Source: Hybos culiciformis (lineage: Eukaryota > Arthropoda > Insecta > Diptera > Hybotidae). Taken from it: a DNA stretch of 64,000 nt. The stretch lies in NCBI GenBank assembly GCA_964007475.1, contig OZ023275.1, positions 26,311,052 through 26,375,051 of the forward strand. Reading direction: 5' to 3'. A model generated the notes under the pieces. The model saw nothing but the letters and a program-made list of their open reading frames with translations, did no database searches and was not told the DNA's origin. Shown piece after piece: positions 27,001 to 41,149 of this stretch (position 1 is its first letter; each line of letters starts with the position of its first letter). Both the position numbers and the translations under genes were made by a program.

Positions 27001-28519
27001 AATAGAAAATTTTGGGATAAGTAAAAATAAATTAAAACAATAAAGGAAAGTGCCTCATAAATGAAGTATATAAGATTCGTTTACTTTCAAGATACTTTGA
27101 TCACAACCAGGTTCCAAAAACATTTTTAGGTTCCTTAAATATCATATTACAGCAATACCATTTAGTCATATTGCATATAAAAATATAACAATTTTCATCA
27201 AAAATCTTGGAAACAATTAGGTCTAAGTTCGATGATCAATATCAAATCAAAATCAAATAGTTTAACATTTGTGAATTTTCTAATATTTTACACGTCATTC
27301 CACTGGCAATTAATGGTAGGTATTCAATGGAAATTGAAACTCATAAAGCTTTGAGAAAGCGTATTAAAACATTCAAATGAAACCAACAAGAGAAATTTAT
27401 TATGGAAAAACTTCTTTTGTTTTGTGAACAAAGAGCGTACATGGCTTATAAAATTCGAAAGTTCTAACCCTTTGATGTATATATACAATCTCTTTTTTAT
27501 ATACTCTCAGAAACAAAATTTTTAACACATAATTATTTTATATGTTTTTATTTCGTGTACTTTTACCACACATAACTTTGTTCTAAAAATTAAATATTTA
27601 AAGATAAAAAGCTGTATAAACAAAAAAAAACCAAAATATAAAAATAAGAAAGTCAAACATTCTTACATATACATACATTCATAAGTCAAAATCCCAAGTT
27701 TCCGTTTAATGATTTTATTTTTTTTTTATTAAAAAGAAAGTTATTTCTTTTCAGCAATAAATTCACATTTTTAGTACTTCCTAAAAACAATTGCACTTAA
27801 ATAAAATTTTTATTTAACACTTTTTATTGCAATATAGTTATTTTCAAGTTTCCTTTAAAGTAGAAATGTGGAAATACTGCAAAAATGAAAAAAAAAAAAA
27901 AAATTAAAAAATTATTAAGAAAAAAAGGAAAACATTTATTCTCATTTAATTTTTCCAATAATGTTCATTTATTGCTAAAAAATAAAAATAATATAATTTG
28001 TATACATATAGTAAAATGATAAAAATAAAATAATAAATTAACAATATTAATGCAGGGTTTAGTATAGACATAAGATTTACGCGGACTATAATGAATTACA
28101 TAAGACTTCATAATAAGACTAATGAATCTCAGATTGATCACAGTATTAAAATCCAATTATAGAACGTAGGTAAATCAGTCAATAACATACCTAAGTCATC
28201 ACATTTTTTCAAAGCCGAAAAACAAGCAATCTGGAGAAATTTTTTAGAAGCTTGGAAGCACATTCCAAAAAAAAAAAAAAAATATAAAAAAAAAGGACGA
28301 AAATAATCCTGAATGCTATAGTAACTTATAAAATAGTACCTATATCCTGTTCAAACCACATCTGATCTGACCACACAATTTTAATAATATCTGCTAATAC
28401 CGCTTAATGTTTAATGTCAAACATTAAAACAATATTATAAGATTTTTAAAAATAAATTTAGTTTCTTTTATTTAAAATTCTGATCATAAGGAAATAAAAT
28501 GTTTATTTATCACATAAAC

Positions 28520-28573
28520 TTCTATCAGGCTGCCTGAGATTCATCATTGGTTAAATAAATTGACCTGATAGAA
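28520..28573. other. Inverted repeat, 10-bp arms
   Basis: TTCTATCAGG (28520-28529) and CCTGATAGAA (28564-28573), with a second small palindrome CAGGCTGCCTG starting inside the left arm. Stem-loop potential; function unknown. Confidence 0.4.
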
Positions 28574-31206
28574 AAGCCTTAATTTATGTATTTATTATAT
28601 GTAAATGGAAAAGAAACAAGATTACTTGAGCCCATTATTTTTTTTCCTGAAAAATGATGAAAAAAAACCCACTTGAAAATGAGAAAGAAATTAATTTGAT
28701 GTACTTGCGGTTAGTAACTTTTATTGTGTGTTAATTTTTTATTTTTATTTTTTTTGCTAAATTTCTACACCACAAGTCTAAAATTTTCAATCCTAATATT
28801 ATAAAATAGGATGTTAAAAGTTTATATATATAGAATGTATACCTGGCGTAAGGTACATTTATATTAAAAAAAAAAAGTTGAGTAAAAAAAAAAGAAGAAA
28901 ATAAAATAAAAGCGCTCAAATGCCAACATTATGAATTATTTATGCCATTAAATATTTAATATCCATGAATCTGTTAAAAAGAAAGTACTTTGACTTTCCA
29001 GGTAGCTTGTTTCATTTTGTTTTAGGGTGATTTGTATAATAAATTGAAAAAAAAAAATAGTGTGATCTAAATGATCGTAATGAAGTTTCTAACATTATGC
29101 ATTGACTTCCAAATAATTCAAACCATTCAAATTTAAATAGTTCGACTAGAACTGGGCTATAACTCGAGAATTTTGTATATGTTCTGTCAGAATAAATTTT
29201 ACCTTCAAATTCAGTAATAATTTTTTTTTTTTTAAATTTCTTTCAAATCAACCTAAAGTAAATTAAGCTTAGACATCATTTTTCTGGGACAAATACTAAA
29301 GGAAGGAAATAGGAAACGTACGATAATGAAATAAAAATTTTATAACATTTTTATCTATGACATTAATCTTTTCTAGAGATGAATGAAAACAAAAATCACT
29401 ATTCAACTTATTGAGTTATATAGACGAATGATTTAAAAATGAAAAAAAATAAAAATAAAATCTTACCACCCTCTATCATTACAGCAAAAAAAAAAAACCT
29501 ATATAATATACATATTTATGTATATACCTTGTTGTGGAAAAATTAATCGTCTAAAGAATTTTATCACTTCGTACTGCCATCTTATATTTCAATAGTATAG
29601 TATATATATTTTATATAAATATATAAAAGATTAAAAAAAAACATTAGCAATTGTGGCTTAATGACATGGAAGTAGTCCCATTAAAAAAAAACACTGTATA
29701 GAATAAAAGAGACTTTAGAAGGTGCTTATCTACGTTACACCTTGAATTTCACAAAATAAAATTAAAAATATAGACATGTAAATAAGGCAATTTAATGTTC
29801 GCAAAACATAAAAAAACATCGGATTAGTTTAAATTGAAAAATAAAAAATTAAGTAAATAATTTATAGCGAAATGTTTTAGCCGCAATATGATTTTCTAAA
29901 ATCTATATTTTTTTATAATCGACTAATTTTGATATTGAACGAACCTATTTTATTATCTACTCTTACATATATTTAAAGCTTTAATTATTTCATTTCAAAT
30001 TCTTAAAAATTGTGCTTGAACAAACTGCATTATTATTTATGTCATTAAAAGAAATTTTCTCTATACATACTTTATATCGTTCATTGACGTAAACTTTTAC
30101 TATAATAAGGTGAAAATCTTATTTAAAAAAAAACATTGTTTTTTCATGAAAATCATTATTTTTAAAAATACACATTTTGTTTACTATTAAACATAATAAT
30201 CAGTCACCTTGAACTTAGATAAAAAAAAAAATTAATAATTGAAGAGAAAATTTTATGTTTTTATAATGCATTTTTATGCATTTTATTGTTTGTTTTAGAA
30301 CTCCTGTATCATTAAAAAAAAAACTTACAGAGGCAAATAAACATTTATATTGCAAAAAAAATTTCAAGGACACAATTTTATGATGTGTCACTGCGATTTC
30401 ATAAAAACTATAATAATAATTTAGTTTTATTTAGTTAAGATGATATATATTTATCAGGTATACATAAAAATAATCTTATATGTTCTGTGTATAATATGTT
30501 ATGCCCTTTAGAATTATTTTTAATTAATTAAAAAAAAAGAAATATTATAAGATAAGATATTCATTAAGACACCATACCCATAGCATCAGTCATAATTAAA
30601 CAAGCAACGAGGGAGTTGATATGATATATTATTCAAATATGAAGTACCAAAAAAACTAAAAATTAATCCCAAACTTGTATCGTATTTTCAAATAAATTTT
30701 TTTATACATATTAAAAATAACCTGAAGTTAAAAAGTTAACAAAAAAATTTCTACTTCTATGTCATATATTATTATTAGATCTTAACATTACATTCTTTTA
30801 AAAAAAAAATTATAGTTTAAGATTCATCCAAGTAACAACTATGTTCTTATCATTCAAAGCTCCTGCATGCCTTTAAAGGATAAAAATAATAAACATAAAC
30901 CTATGTACAATGTACAAGTATCTTTTATGTATGTACTGTATATATAAAATTACAAGGATAAGGACATGAATAAAAATTTACAAATAAAAATGAGTTAAGC
31001 GCAATAAATTTCGCAATAACTTTAGAATTTTTATTGTAAATAGTTGTGTAGCATCATGGAATAAGCGGATTTTAGAATATATATGATTGAATAGATTAAA
31101 CAAAATTCATTTCTACATATTATATGATTGCATTTTTCAAAATTCAAAAAATAATGTTAATATTTTGCCCCAGAATGTGAAAGTTTAATAATATATATAT
31201 TCTTCT

Positions 31207-31230
31207 TATGTTGAATTATGATTCAACATA
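31207..31230. other. Compact hairpin
   Basis: TATGTTGAAT and ATTCAACATA pair perfectly around TATG. No T-run typical of a bacterial terminator is expected here; probably incidental. Confidence 0.35.
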
Positions 31231-34200
31231 TATGTACATCAAAATAAAATATAAAGAAATTTTAATCTGTTCTGAAATATTTCTAATTTTATTTTTGAAA
31301 ATCATGATAACTATGTAGAAAATATATATAATTTATATGGAAATATTTCATTATGAAAAATTAAAAAAAAAAAAAAAAACAGCTTGGACTTTAGGAAAAA
31401 ATTATAATCAACAATTTTGCATAAGAATTTTTTGTTAAACAAAATAAAACAAACTTTTAATATTTCTGCAAACTTTTAAATCAAGATCATTTTACATACA
31501 AATATTTTAATGAAAAAAAAAAAGTATTTGTTTAAAAAGTACTTTAAATAACATTTAAAAGTTCAAAATTCATTTAAGTTTGATAAAAAAAAAATTTACT
31601 GAACTCATTCATATGTGCTTACATGATGTTATTTAACTCTTTTATTTATTTATTTTTTTTTTTTCCTAAAACAAAAAGAAAAAAATTTATTTTCTTTGTA
31701 AGAATTTCTCTTCCCATTCGAACATTTTAACTTTTGTAAACACTAGGAAAAATTTTTGATAAATTTAGGGTATGAGTGAGAATCTTATGTATTTTCAGTG
31801 TAGGAATATCTAAATATAGAAATTTTTCTTTTTTTGTACTATCAGTAACTTAAGTACTTAAAAAATGAAAGATTTCAGACTCAAATAAGAAAGTAAATTA
31901 TAATCATAAATGATGATGAACATCAATCCATTTTTTCAATTGCAAAATATATAAAGAAATTAACGTATTTTGAGTTTTACACGGCATTTCTCTAAGTGAA
32001 CAACAACTACTTGGAGCAACAAATGTTTCAATCAATAGTTTAATAAAATCTTTCTTTTAGAAAAATTTAAAACTCTCATTTCTTGAATTAAATTTTCTCA
32101 AGTTATGCGGATACATCCTTTCATCTCTATACATGTGTAATTGTAAATGGTATAGCTATATATACATTTATAATTAATTTAAAAATCATTTAACATTTAT
32201 TGACATTTTCTAAATGCATTTTATATATATTTTCAAATTAAATTGTAGAAATTTAATAGAAAAAAAAAATAAAAGTTTTTTCTTTAAATTATGCTAACTT
32301 CTATAAATATAAACGATTTGATATCAGAATCACGTATGATACCAATTTTATTTTATTTTTTTTTTTATTAATCTTAAACAAATATCCTATAATCAAAAAG
32401 CTAAAAATGAAAGATGCCAATTGTCAATAACAATGTGTTGTTAAAGTGAAATAATTCTCTTGGGGGAATACAAATCAATTTCTTTACGTTCAATGATGAT
32501 GTTTTCTTTATACTTTGTTGTCATTCTATACTGAATCGATTTAAACTTAAATTTTGGATGAAATAAAATTGTTGTGAATACGAAGCAAATCTATAGTGCA
32601 AATAGTAAATTTAGGCAATAAATTTTTGAATCATATATTTTTATAATATGATTGCGAGGATTGTGAACACTTCATTTTAATTAAAAATTTTATTTGGACA
32701 TGGCTTCCTCAGCATTAATGAATAATGAGAAAATGTATAATGTAAACTAAAAACGCAAAATTGGTGTAATAAAATACTTTAAATATGTAAACAGTAAAAT
32801 AATTTACATCGAAACAACCTAGATCTTAAGTACTGAAAAAAAAAAGCAGATCATACCCACATTTCAATCTAAAAGAACATTTAAATGTCCAGTGGAAACT
32901 TTAATTTTAATGCTAGGTTTTTAACTTCCTAATTGTTTTATTTTTAAATATAAATTATCTAGCTTTTATTTTAGTCTTCATCCGCCCCACTATATAGAAA
33001 TGTGTTTCCACAATATGAATTTTTATTTCCAAAAACTAATGTGCTAAACATTTCATTCAACTATTTTCTTTTAAATGTGTGAATTTATATTATATACACA
33101 TAAATAACTAACTACTGGATAGAAAAATGTAACAAAAAACATGTATGTATAAATATAGTTTGTAAATCGCACTCATTGCATTTTAATGTTTATCTTATTT
33201 TAAAATTTATTTTAGTTTAGTAAACATTCCACAGAAGAAAAAAAAATAAAAAACAAACTATTTTATTACATTTTTTCCCTAATTTCCATAAACGTTAATT
33301 TTTCACATTTCAACATTATTCAAATATAAAATGAAATTTAAAAACAAAACTTTATATTCTATGAAACATCATCGAAAAATAATATTTGCAGAAATTTTGT
33401 TTGTTTGAAATTAGCATATGCAAAAGGAAAATTATGTTTCAAATTAAAAGTTATGTTTTTTATTGCTTTTTATATAATGCACATCATCTATGTGAAATGT
33501 TATTTTGATTAAGAGATATATCTACACAATATTTGATAGTTTTTATTTTTTTTTTACTAAACTTTCAGTCATTTATAGAGATAGACAAATTAAAACTTAT
33601 ATATACTACATACATATAACTCAATTATAAAATAAAAATTTGACAGTACCTTATAACTATATATTCATCATAAAGTTGATTTAGAAATTGAAGTAAATTA
33701 TATCATGATCATTTCGCGTTATAAATCTGAAATAAATACATTACGCAGGCTTTCCCTGTCACAAAATATAACTTGTGTATTAATAGATAGTGCATAGTCG
33801 TACTGATCGCTGGAAAATAAGGGAAAAATCATAGTTTTACTTAATATAGTAGCATTAAAGAAAAAATTTGAAATAAAATATTTGAGAGAAAAATACTTAG
33901 AAATAATCTTTTTTTAAATTTTCTTTTATATGCATTTTATATCTTAGTAATAATTAAAAAAAAAAAAAATACAAAACTGGAAGGATAAAAATTGTTGGTA
34001 ATAAATTTGTGTAAAACTAATTTACTTTTTCAAAAAACGTAAAACGAAAAAGCGATAGAATTTTAGCTAAACAAAAAATTAAAAAAATATTGAATCAAAA
34101 TAATAAATAAATTTTTAACTATCTTATGTTTACATTTTATTCAGAGCATACATTTTTTGTGGATAAGTTTGTTAGGTGCATAAAATATTTGTGTTTTTTT

Positions 34201-34267
34201 TTTTTTTCGTTTTTATAAAATAAATTTTGTGCTATTTTTCGTTTTTTTTTTACATATATTTGCTTTA

Positions 34268-34322
34268 TTTCAACGTGAATTTTCTTTTTTTTTTTAATTT
34301 AAAAAACATGTTCACGTTGAAA
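34268..34322. other. 12-bp perfect inverted repeat
   Basis: TTTCAACGTGAA (34268-34279) and TTCACGTTGAAA (34311-34322), separated by 31 mostly T/A bases. Stem-loop potential if transcribed. Confidence 0.45.
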
Positions 34323-34625
34323 AACTACTCAAATGTAAGAAAATTAGGGGGAAAAAAATGCTTTTTTGCACTTTTGTTGCCATAAATTTGGATGTAATAT
34401 ACAAATAGTATAAGCAAAACTAAGGAAACTGCGATTCTTTTGGCAAATGACAAAGTAATATGAACTGTTTTTATCATAGTCGAGAGTTTAACGTGATATT
34501 AAATATAATTGTTCTATTCGCAATTTAGTTCAAACGAAATAAAATTATCACTTCATCGTTAGTTTTATTAACAGTTTTTGGCCATTGATAAAATCAAGAA
34601 ACTATCTGTATCACAAATTATAAAC

Positions 34626-34930
34626 ATGGTTAGATCCCAAGGATTCGCTCTAGGCTCTAGATTTCGATGACAATTGTTTTATTTGTACAGATATGGTTAT
34701 TATAGATTTCGACAAAAAATTAATGTATTGAGTGGATCGATGTCGATTATGAAACTTAAAAAATAGTTAGATTCCAAGGACTTTGACTGGGGTTTGGATT
34801 TCGATGAAAATTGATATATTTAAGCATATGACTAAATTATATTGATATAATAATATTGAATGAACTCCAAAAAATATATTTAGCCCCTGATTGTGACTTA
34901 GGAACCCTAAATTAAAGTTTACTAAATTCA
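34626..34930 (+). repeat. Degenerate 137-bp tandem repeat, two to three units
   Basis: ATGGTTAGATCCCAAGGA at 34626 and ATAGTTAGATTCCAAGGA at 34763 are both followed by GATTTCGATGA and AATTG. A weaker third trace (TTTAGCCCCTGATTGTGACT) starts near 34878. It resembles the stretch at 44672-44765, so it seems to be an old dispersed repeat. Confidence 0.55.
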
Positions 34931-37900
34931 AATGCTGAAAACGAGCCCTTCATTGTCCTATTCTATATTTTGAGCCTATGACAACATTAGGTTTGAAATA
35001 AGCAATTGCTATTCTTTGCTAACACTACAAATTTTTTGCAACTAATTGGAAATTATTTTTTAATTTAAATATATCTATCTATATTTATTTTTGCAATTCT
35101 TGTCTTACAATTTTATGTGTACAGCATAAAAAACACTTTAGAATGGAAATTGTGTTAAATGAACGAATAGATGATGGACAGTTGTTTGAAAAATTCCGAC
35201 AAGAAAGGCAAATATAAATAGAAAAAATTTCTTTCACGTTAAATAAAAAAAAATAAAAAACTCCAGCAAAGCAAATAGAAAAGTCAATTTCATTTAAAAA
35301 AAAAAAAAATTATCTGGAAATTGAAAATAGTAGATAAAATTTTCAAGCATTCTCGAATGCACGATATATGTTTGCTTTGGGCTGTATACTCAATTCTTAA
35401 ATATGCAGAATTTTTTTATCCTAATTTTTTTTGCTTCCCCAAAGTGGAAAACTGTAAATAAAGCAATGGTTTGTTGTAGCTCAACATCTCCATTGATCAT
35501 TCAAAGTTTATGGTCGTTAAGTTAATACAAAAAACGGACTTCCAAAAAATTTAAATTTTAAAGTCGTTTCATATTTTTTTAACTAATTGTAATTCAATAC
35601 ATACTTAGAAAGTAGATATTATAAGTGCTTTTTTATAAAAATAAATTTATGAGATTAGCCAAAAACATTTTTAACAAATTGAAATTTTTGAAAAAGAAAA
35701 TACTGCAAAATAATTAATAACGTATACCTTTCAAAGTTTAGTTAACTTCAAAATATGAGTACTATAAATCGGATACCTATATTTTAATATCATTTCATCC
35801 TGTAGTCAAATCAGCACTAAGATTTTTACCCATTTATGTTAACTTACTTACGAAATGGCTTATGCGTCAATTTGAAGTCAATAAGAGACTTTTTTTTAGT
35901 AACAAACAACAATGATAAAGAACTTTTTGCTTTGAAGAAAAAAGTTCTGCTCACAGACCCTTTTTTAATTTTTTGGTGTTGCGGCTAATTTTTTTCTAAA
36001 ATCCATTATATGCACAATTACTATTATTATATTGTCAAGCCTATACATTTTTCTCTCGTCCATAGCCGTGTAAGAAACATTTTTTGAAAGGAAGAGTGAA
36101 CCCAAAAAATGGGAACTTAAAATAAAAAGAAAATAAGTACAAATTATATAATAAGTCAACATTACAATAACACTCTCAACTCATCTTAATATATATGTTT
36201 TATAATAAAATTCAAGTCATGTTCTTTATTCATAATCTTAAAAATTATAAATCAATGTACTATCAATATCAAACTAATGTCAAAAAAAATATATATTGAA
36301 ATAATGTGTCGTAAAGTCTAATAATGATGATAATGTTGTGTTGTGAATTAAAAAAATTCTTTATTTTCATGTAATAATAATATTTTTTTCTCATTAACAT
36401 TATAATAAATTCACGTATAATACAGTGTCAATCCAGATGAACTCTCGTTGTTAGTAAAAATTGACAAAAAAAAAATGTTAATTTTTATTGCTATACGAAT
36501 TCAAAATATTTAAATAAAAATATATTTAATTTAAAATAATGTTACAAACACAATGATATTGTTACGTGAATGGATTTCATTAGGCGTTTACATAAATTTA
36601 ATTAACATAAATTTTGCGAATTTTCCGCCTATAATATTTTCAACATAAGAATATAAAAAATAAATGTGAAAATTTATTTCTTAGAAATTCATTGCATGCA
36701 GCAGCATAAAATTTGATTTCTAATTTTTCCAATTTTTCATTTTAAAAATTATTTTTTCATTCTTGTCTGTCAAATTTAATTTTATTTATTTTTTATTTTT
36801 AATATAAAAGGCCATTGTCTGCGCTCCTACAAACACTCAAAATTATTTTTTCCATATTATAATATACATAACATGCAGATATATATATTTTTCTTTCTTT
36901 TTTAAGTTGGAATTTTTATGATTTCCTTATATAATTTTTCCCAGCAAAAAAAAAAGAAAAGAAAAATACATAAAATATGTAAACTTGTGAACTTTGTTGT
37001 GGAAATTTTTTGTATAAATGCCAAGATTTAATGAAAATTCTTTAAGCACTTCTATATCAAAAAAAAAAAAATTGGTTTTTTTGTGAAAATCATTTTCTAA
37101 AAATGAAAACAGAGAAAAGAATAAGAAAAAATAAATATATGTATATATACATATATACATAATATTATGTTTAAATAATAATAATAAAATTGAATGAAAA
37201 ATAAAAAGCGTTGAAAAGTTAGGCAATTAAGAACATTTGCTTTTGTCAGAAATGTGTTAAATTCCAAAATTCTTAATTATTTTTTATCTAATTTTATATA
37301 TATAAATTATACATATTATACACATTATATATATTTATATTATTTTTTTTTTTTGTTCTTTTCACTTTGTTCTTTTTATGCTTTAAAAGTGATATTTAGT
37401 ATAGTGTTAGAAATGTTCAAAAAATTAAGACAAAAAATTATTAAATATGATGATGATGATATTTCGATTTGATCGTATGCTTTATATAACATAAAAATTA
37501 ATCATTTTTGTATTTTATCTTTATCATATTTTATTATAAATAATTATATATATTTCATGGAATAAACGATTCATATACATATATTTAGAATAATGGTAAA
37601 AAAAACTTCCTAAAAAGAAAGAATCTTTAAGATAATATTTCGAGAATTTTATGAATTTCTAGGACACACCTGTTAAACACAATATAATACTTTAATATTA
37701 TAAATTTAAGCTTATCTAAATTTATTTTTGGTAGATTTGAAGTTTTTTTTTTATGGGAAATGAAAATTTTTATTCGGAAATAAAATTTTAAAAAGTTTCC
37801 ATATTATTTTTCTTTTTCTTTTTTTTTTATTTGTTTTTCCTCTTGTATTTATTTTATTTTTTTCGATGCATCTTCTTAATTGAAAATTTTTTCCGTATAG

Positions 37901-40900
37901 TTTATTTTTTTCTTGAATTTTTTTTTATTTCCCACAACAATTTATTTAAATTTAAATTCTCTAATCGTACATAAAAGTGGCAGGAATAAATTATTGTCAG
38001 AACGTTCATAATTTAAAATTTTCAAATCTTATAATATTTTTATTACTCTAATGATATATGTATATTGAAAATATACTTGGTTGAATTCAGTGTGTGGTTC
38101 TGTGCTACAAAAGCTATTTCATGTATATATTGTATTAAGTAGTATACCTATGTCGTATCTTATAATGTTAATAATAGACAACATTACCAGAAATCGAAGT
38201 CACTTACTTGTCTATTTTTTTTTAGTGTTAACGTTTTAAGTATTTTTCTTACATAGATATTAGCCATAATATGAATTTTGTATATTTAACTCAAATGAAA
38301 TCTCTTTTCGACTATAGTCTTCCATATAAATAAAAACTAAATGCTATTAACTTGAGAACGGCTGGAAAAATTTTACCAACATTTTTTTAAATGTTCGTAA
38401 TAGTTCAAATAAGGTTTTTAGCGAAAGAAAAATCAGAAAATATACGTAAAATACTGTCATAAAACAAAATTATTTATTTTTATTAATAAAATTAGGCTGA
38501 GGCGAAAGAATGTTTGCGCCATGATCGACTACCTAATTCTATTAATGTAAAATAAAATTGTTTCTTAGAAATTTTATTGAAAAACTTTTATTGAACTTTT
38601 GATTAAAATATGCCTTCAATTTCAATACAATCCAGCGATGTGTAATAAATTTGTTCTATTTATTTATGTTATCTCTATACTTATTTATTGATGTTATATT
38701 TATGTTAGTTATATAAAACATATGCTGATGCAATATAAAATTTAGGAAATATTTATTTTAAATGTTCTCTAATATTTAACATTCTGCCAAATATGTGTAC
38801 ATATTATTATTAAATCTTTCAGTCTATTGATTAAAATGAACATGTTCTAAAAAGCATTCTGTGTACATACAGTACATGATGAACAAATATATATACAGAT
38901 AAAATTTAAATAAACTCTAATGATATTAATTAAAAAAAAGGAAATGCAAAAAAAAAAAGAAACATGGGTCGTTTATTGGTCTATTGGTTTTGAAAATGAG
39001 CATATTATCTGATTAAAAAAAAAAAATTTAATTTATTATATACGATTTGCGAAACAGGTGCAGAACATTAAAATGTTACGCACGTGTATCAACTTCACAG
39101 ACAATGTAAAAGTTATTTTTGGAATATTATCAACTAAAACTAAAAAAAAAATTTTTGTCTTTCACATGTTTTAATTATACCATAAATAAAAAGAAAAAAA
39201 CTAATTATTTGTTAACGCTAAAACATAATTAAGATACTTTTAAGATACTATATATATAGGAAATATTTCGCCAAGCAAAGAGGCTTTTTTCAGTTTTTTT
39301 CAGCTATTAAAAAAACTTATGTTCAAGAATTAATGTTTTATATGTTACTTTATATTGCTATTAAAAATAATAATAGTGTCGAATACTGAAACTGAACTAT
39401 TGTCGACAATTCTAAAAATGAAAACTATTTTTTTGCTTAGACCATTATTCAGCTAATAAAAATTTCATTGTCATTATACAAATAGATATACAATATTATT
39501 AAATAGTTTAGAAAATATTCGAAACCGCTGAAAATTGTATAAAAATGAAACAGACAGAAAGATCTAATAATGTAGTGAAACAATCATAAAAACTAATTTA
39601 TTTAACGAACCGTTTTTTTTTTTTTTTTAATTTAAATACATTTAAAATAATTAAGAAAAAAAATGATAAAAACTAAATGAAAATTATAAAATTTTAATTT
39701 AAATAACCGAAGCGGTAAATAAAGTCTGATTGTAAACAGAAATTTATACTTTTACTTCATTAACATTTTTAATTTTAATTTATGTGTATATTTAAAAAAG
39801 TAAAATAAAAAATTAAAACAAATTTCTGAATTTTATAAAACAGATACATATTACTGCTCTAAAAAAGGGAAGAGGAAATAGAAAATAACCCAACTAACAA
39901 AATATACTTAAAAACATTTTCATACTGAAAATAGTAGGAATATTTATTTTCTATATAACCCAGTTAAAAAACATTATATTTATATCTAATAAAAAGTTTA
40001 TTTTAAATATTTATTTAGTTCATGGTGGAAGTGAATTTTATATATTGGATATCATGTTATTCTTTTAATATTGTTAATTATTATATACTGAGGATCGCAA
40101 ATTGAAATTCATATATCAAATTTACTAAAAAGGGACATTTGACTACTATTTTTCCACTTAAATAACATTATGTGATTTGTGAATTTCTAAAAACAATAAT
40201 AAAATTTTGTAATTTTATCTCAAACGAACTATATTATTTTATAAACAATTATTTATTCTTATTATATATACTTTTTCAATTTTATATAATGTTAAACATC
40301 TATGAAAAAGTTACACCTTCGTACTTTATGATATTCCTTTTTCGCATCTAATATTTGGAAAGTTTATTTTTAATTAATTTTTTAAAGTCAATTCACAAAT
40401 CAAATTAGTTTATATATAGAATGTATTATATGCCTAAAAATAAATCAAAATCTAATTTATAGATTTACTATATGGTTTTAAACTAGCAATGTAAAAAAAA
40501 TGTTTTTCGGGCTATTAAACTTTAAATTTTTTTTCATATTAATATGTAGTTAATAAAACATAATCTGTGTTGAAAAAAAAGAAGAATTTCGCATTTCAAT
40601 GTGAAAAAATTATAATAATTTCAGTTATATGTAATTGCATTAGCACTATACTATAACAATATTCATAGATACTTTTTTTTTTTAAATAAAGCTTACTTTT
40701 AATTAACAATATATATTAAGTACATAGGTTTTATTAAAATTTATAATATATTTGAAACAATATAAAATAATTAACGCTTGAAAAAATTTCATTTATCTTC
40801 ACGTCAGTGATCACGATATCTTAACTACAGAAAAAAAAAATATCCAAAAAAAATTAATATAAATTTTTCTATCTATTAATTAAGTGAATATTTTTTTTCC

Positions 40901-41135
40901 TTTTGTCAAAAATATCTATTCCTTTTTCAATACATTTATTCAAGATAATAATTGTTTGAAAGTTTATATTTTTGACATAAAAAAAAAGCCACAACCATAA
41001 AACAAAAATTTTATATCAGAACATATTGTGTTTAATAAATAATTAAATAATAATAAAGTTTTTTGTTAACTAAAAAATATATAGACATAAATTGTGGGTT
41101 TAGGGTGAGTGTTACATAAAGATATTAACTGATGC

Positions 41136-41149
41136 AATTGAGCTCAATT
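41136..41149. other. 14-bp perfect palindrome
   Basis: AATTGAGCTCAATT, without a spacer. No neighbouring gene to link it to. Confidence 0.4.

Larger units (their letters stand above)
21882..34625. other. AT-rich DNA, no gene supported
   Basis: Contains the (ATT)n tract, the exact 40-bp duplication and scattered palindromes. The stretch 27261-27467 is less AT-rich and reads 68 codons with a single TGA, but resembles nothing I recognise. Other frames are of chance length. Confidence 0.5.
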
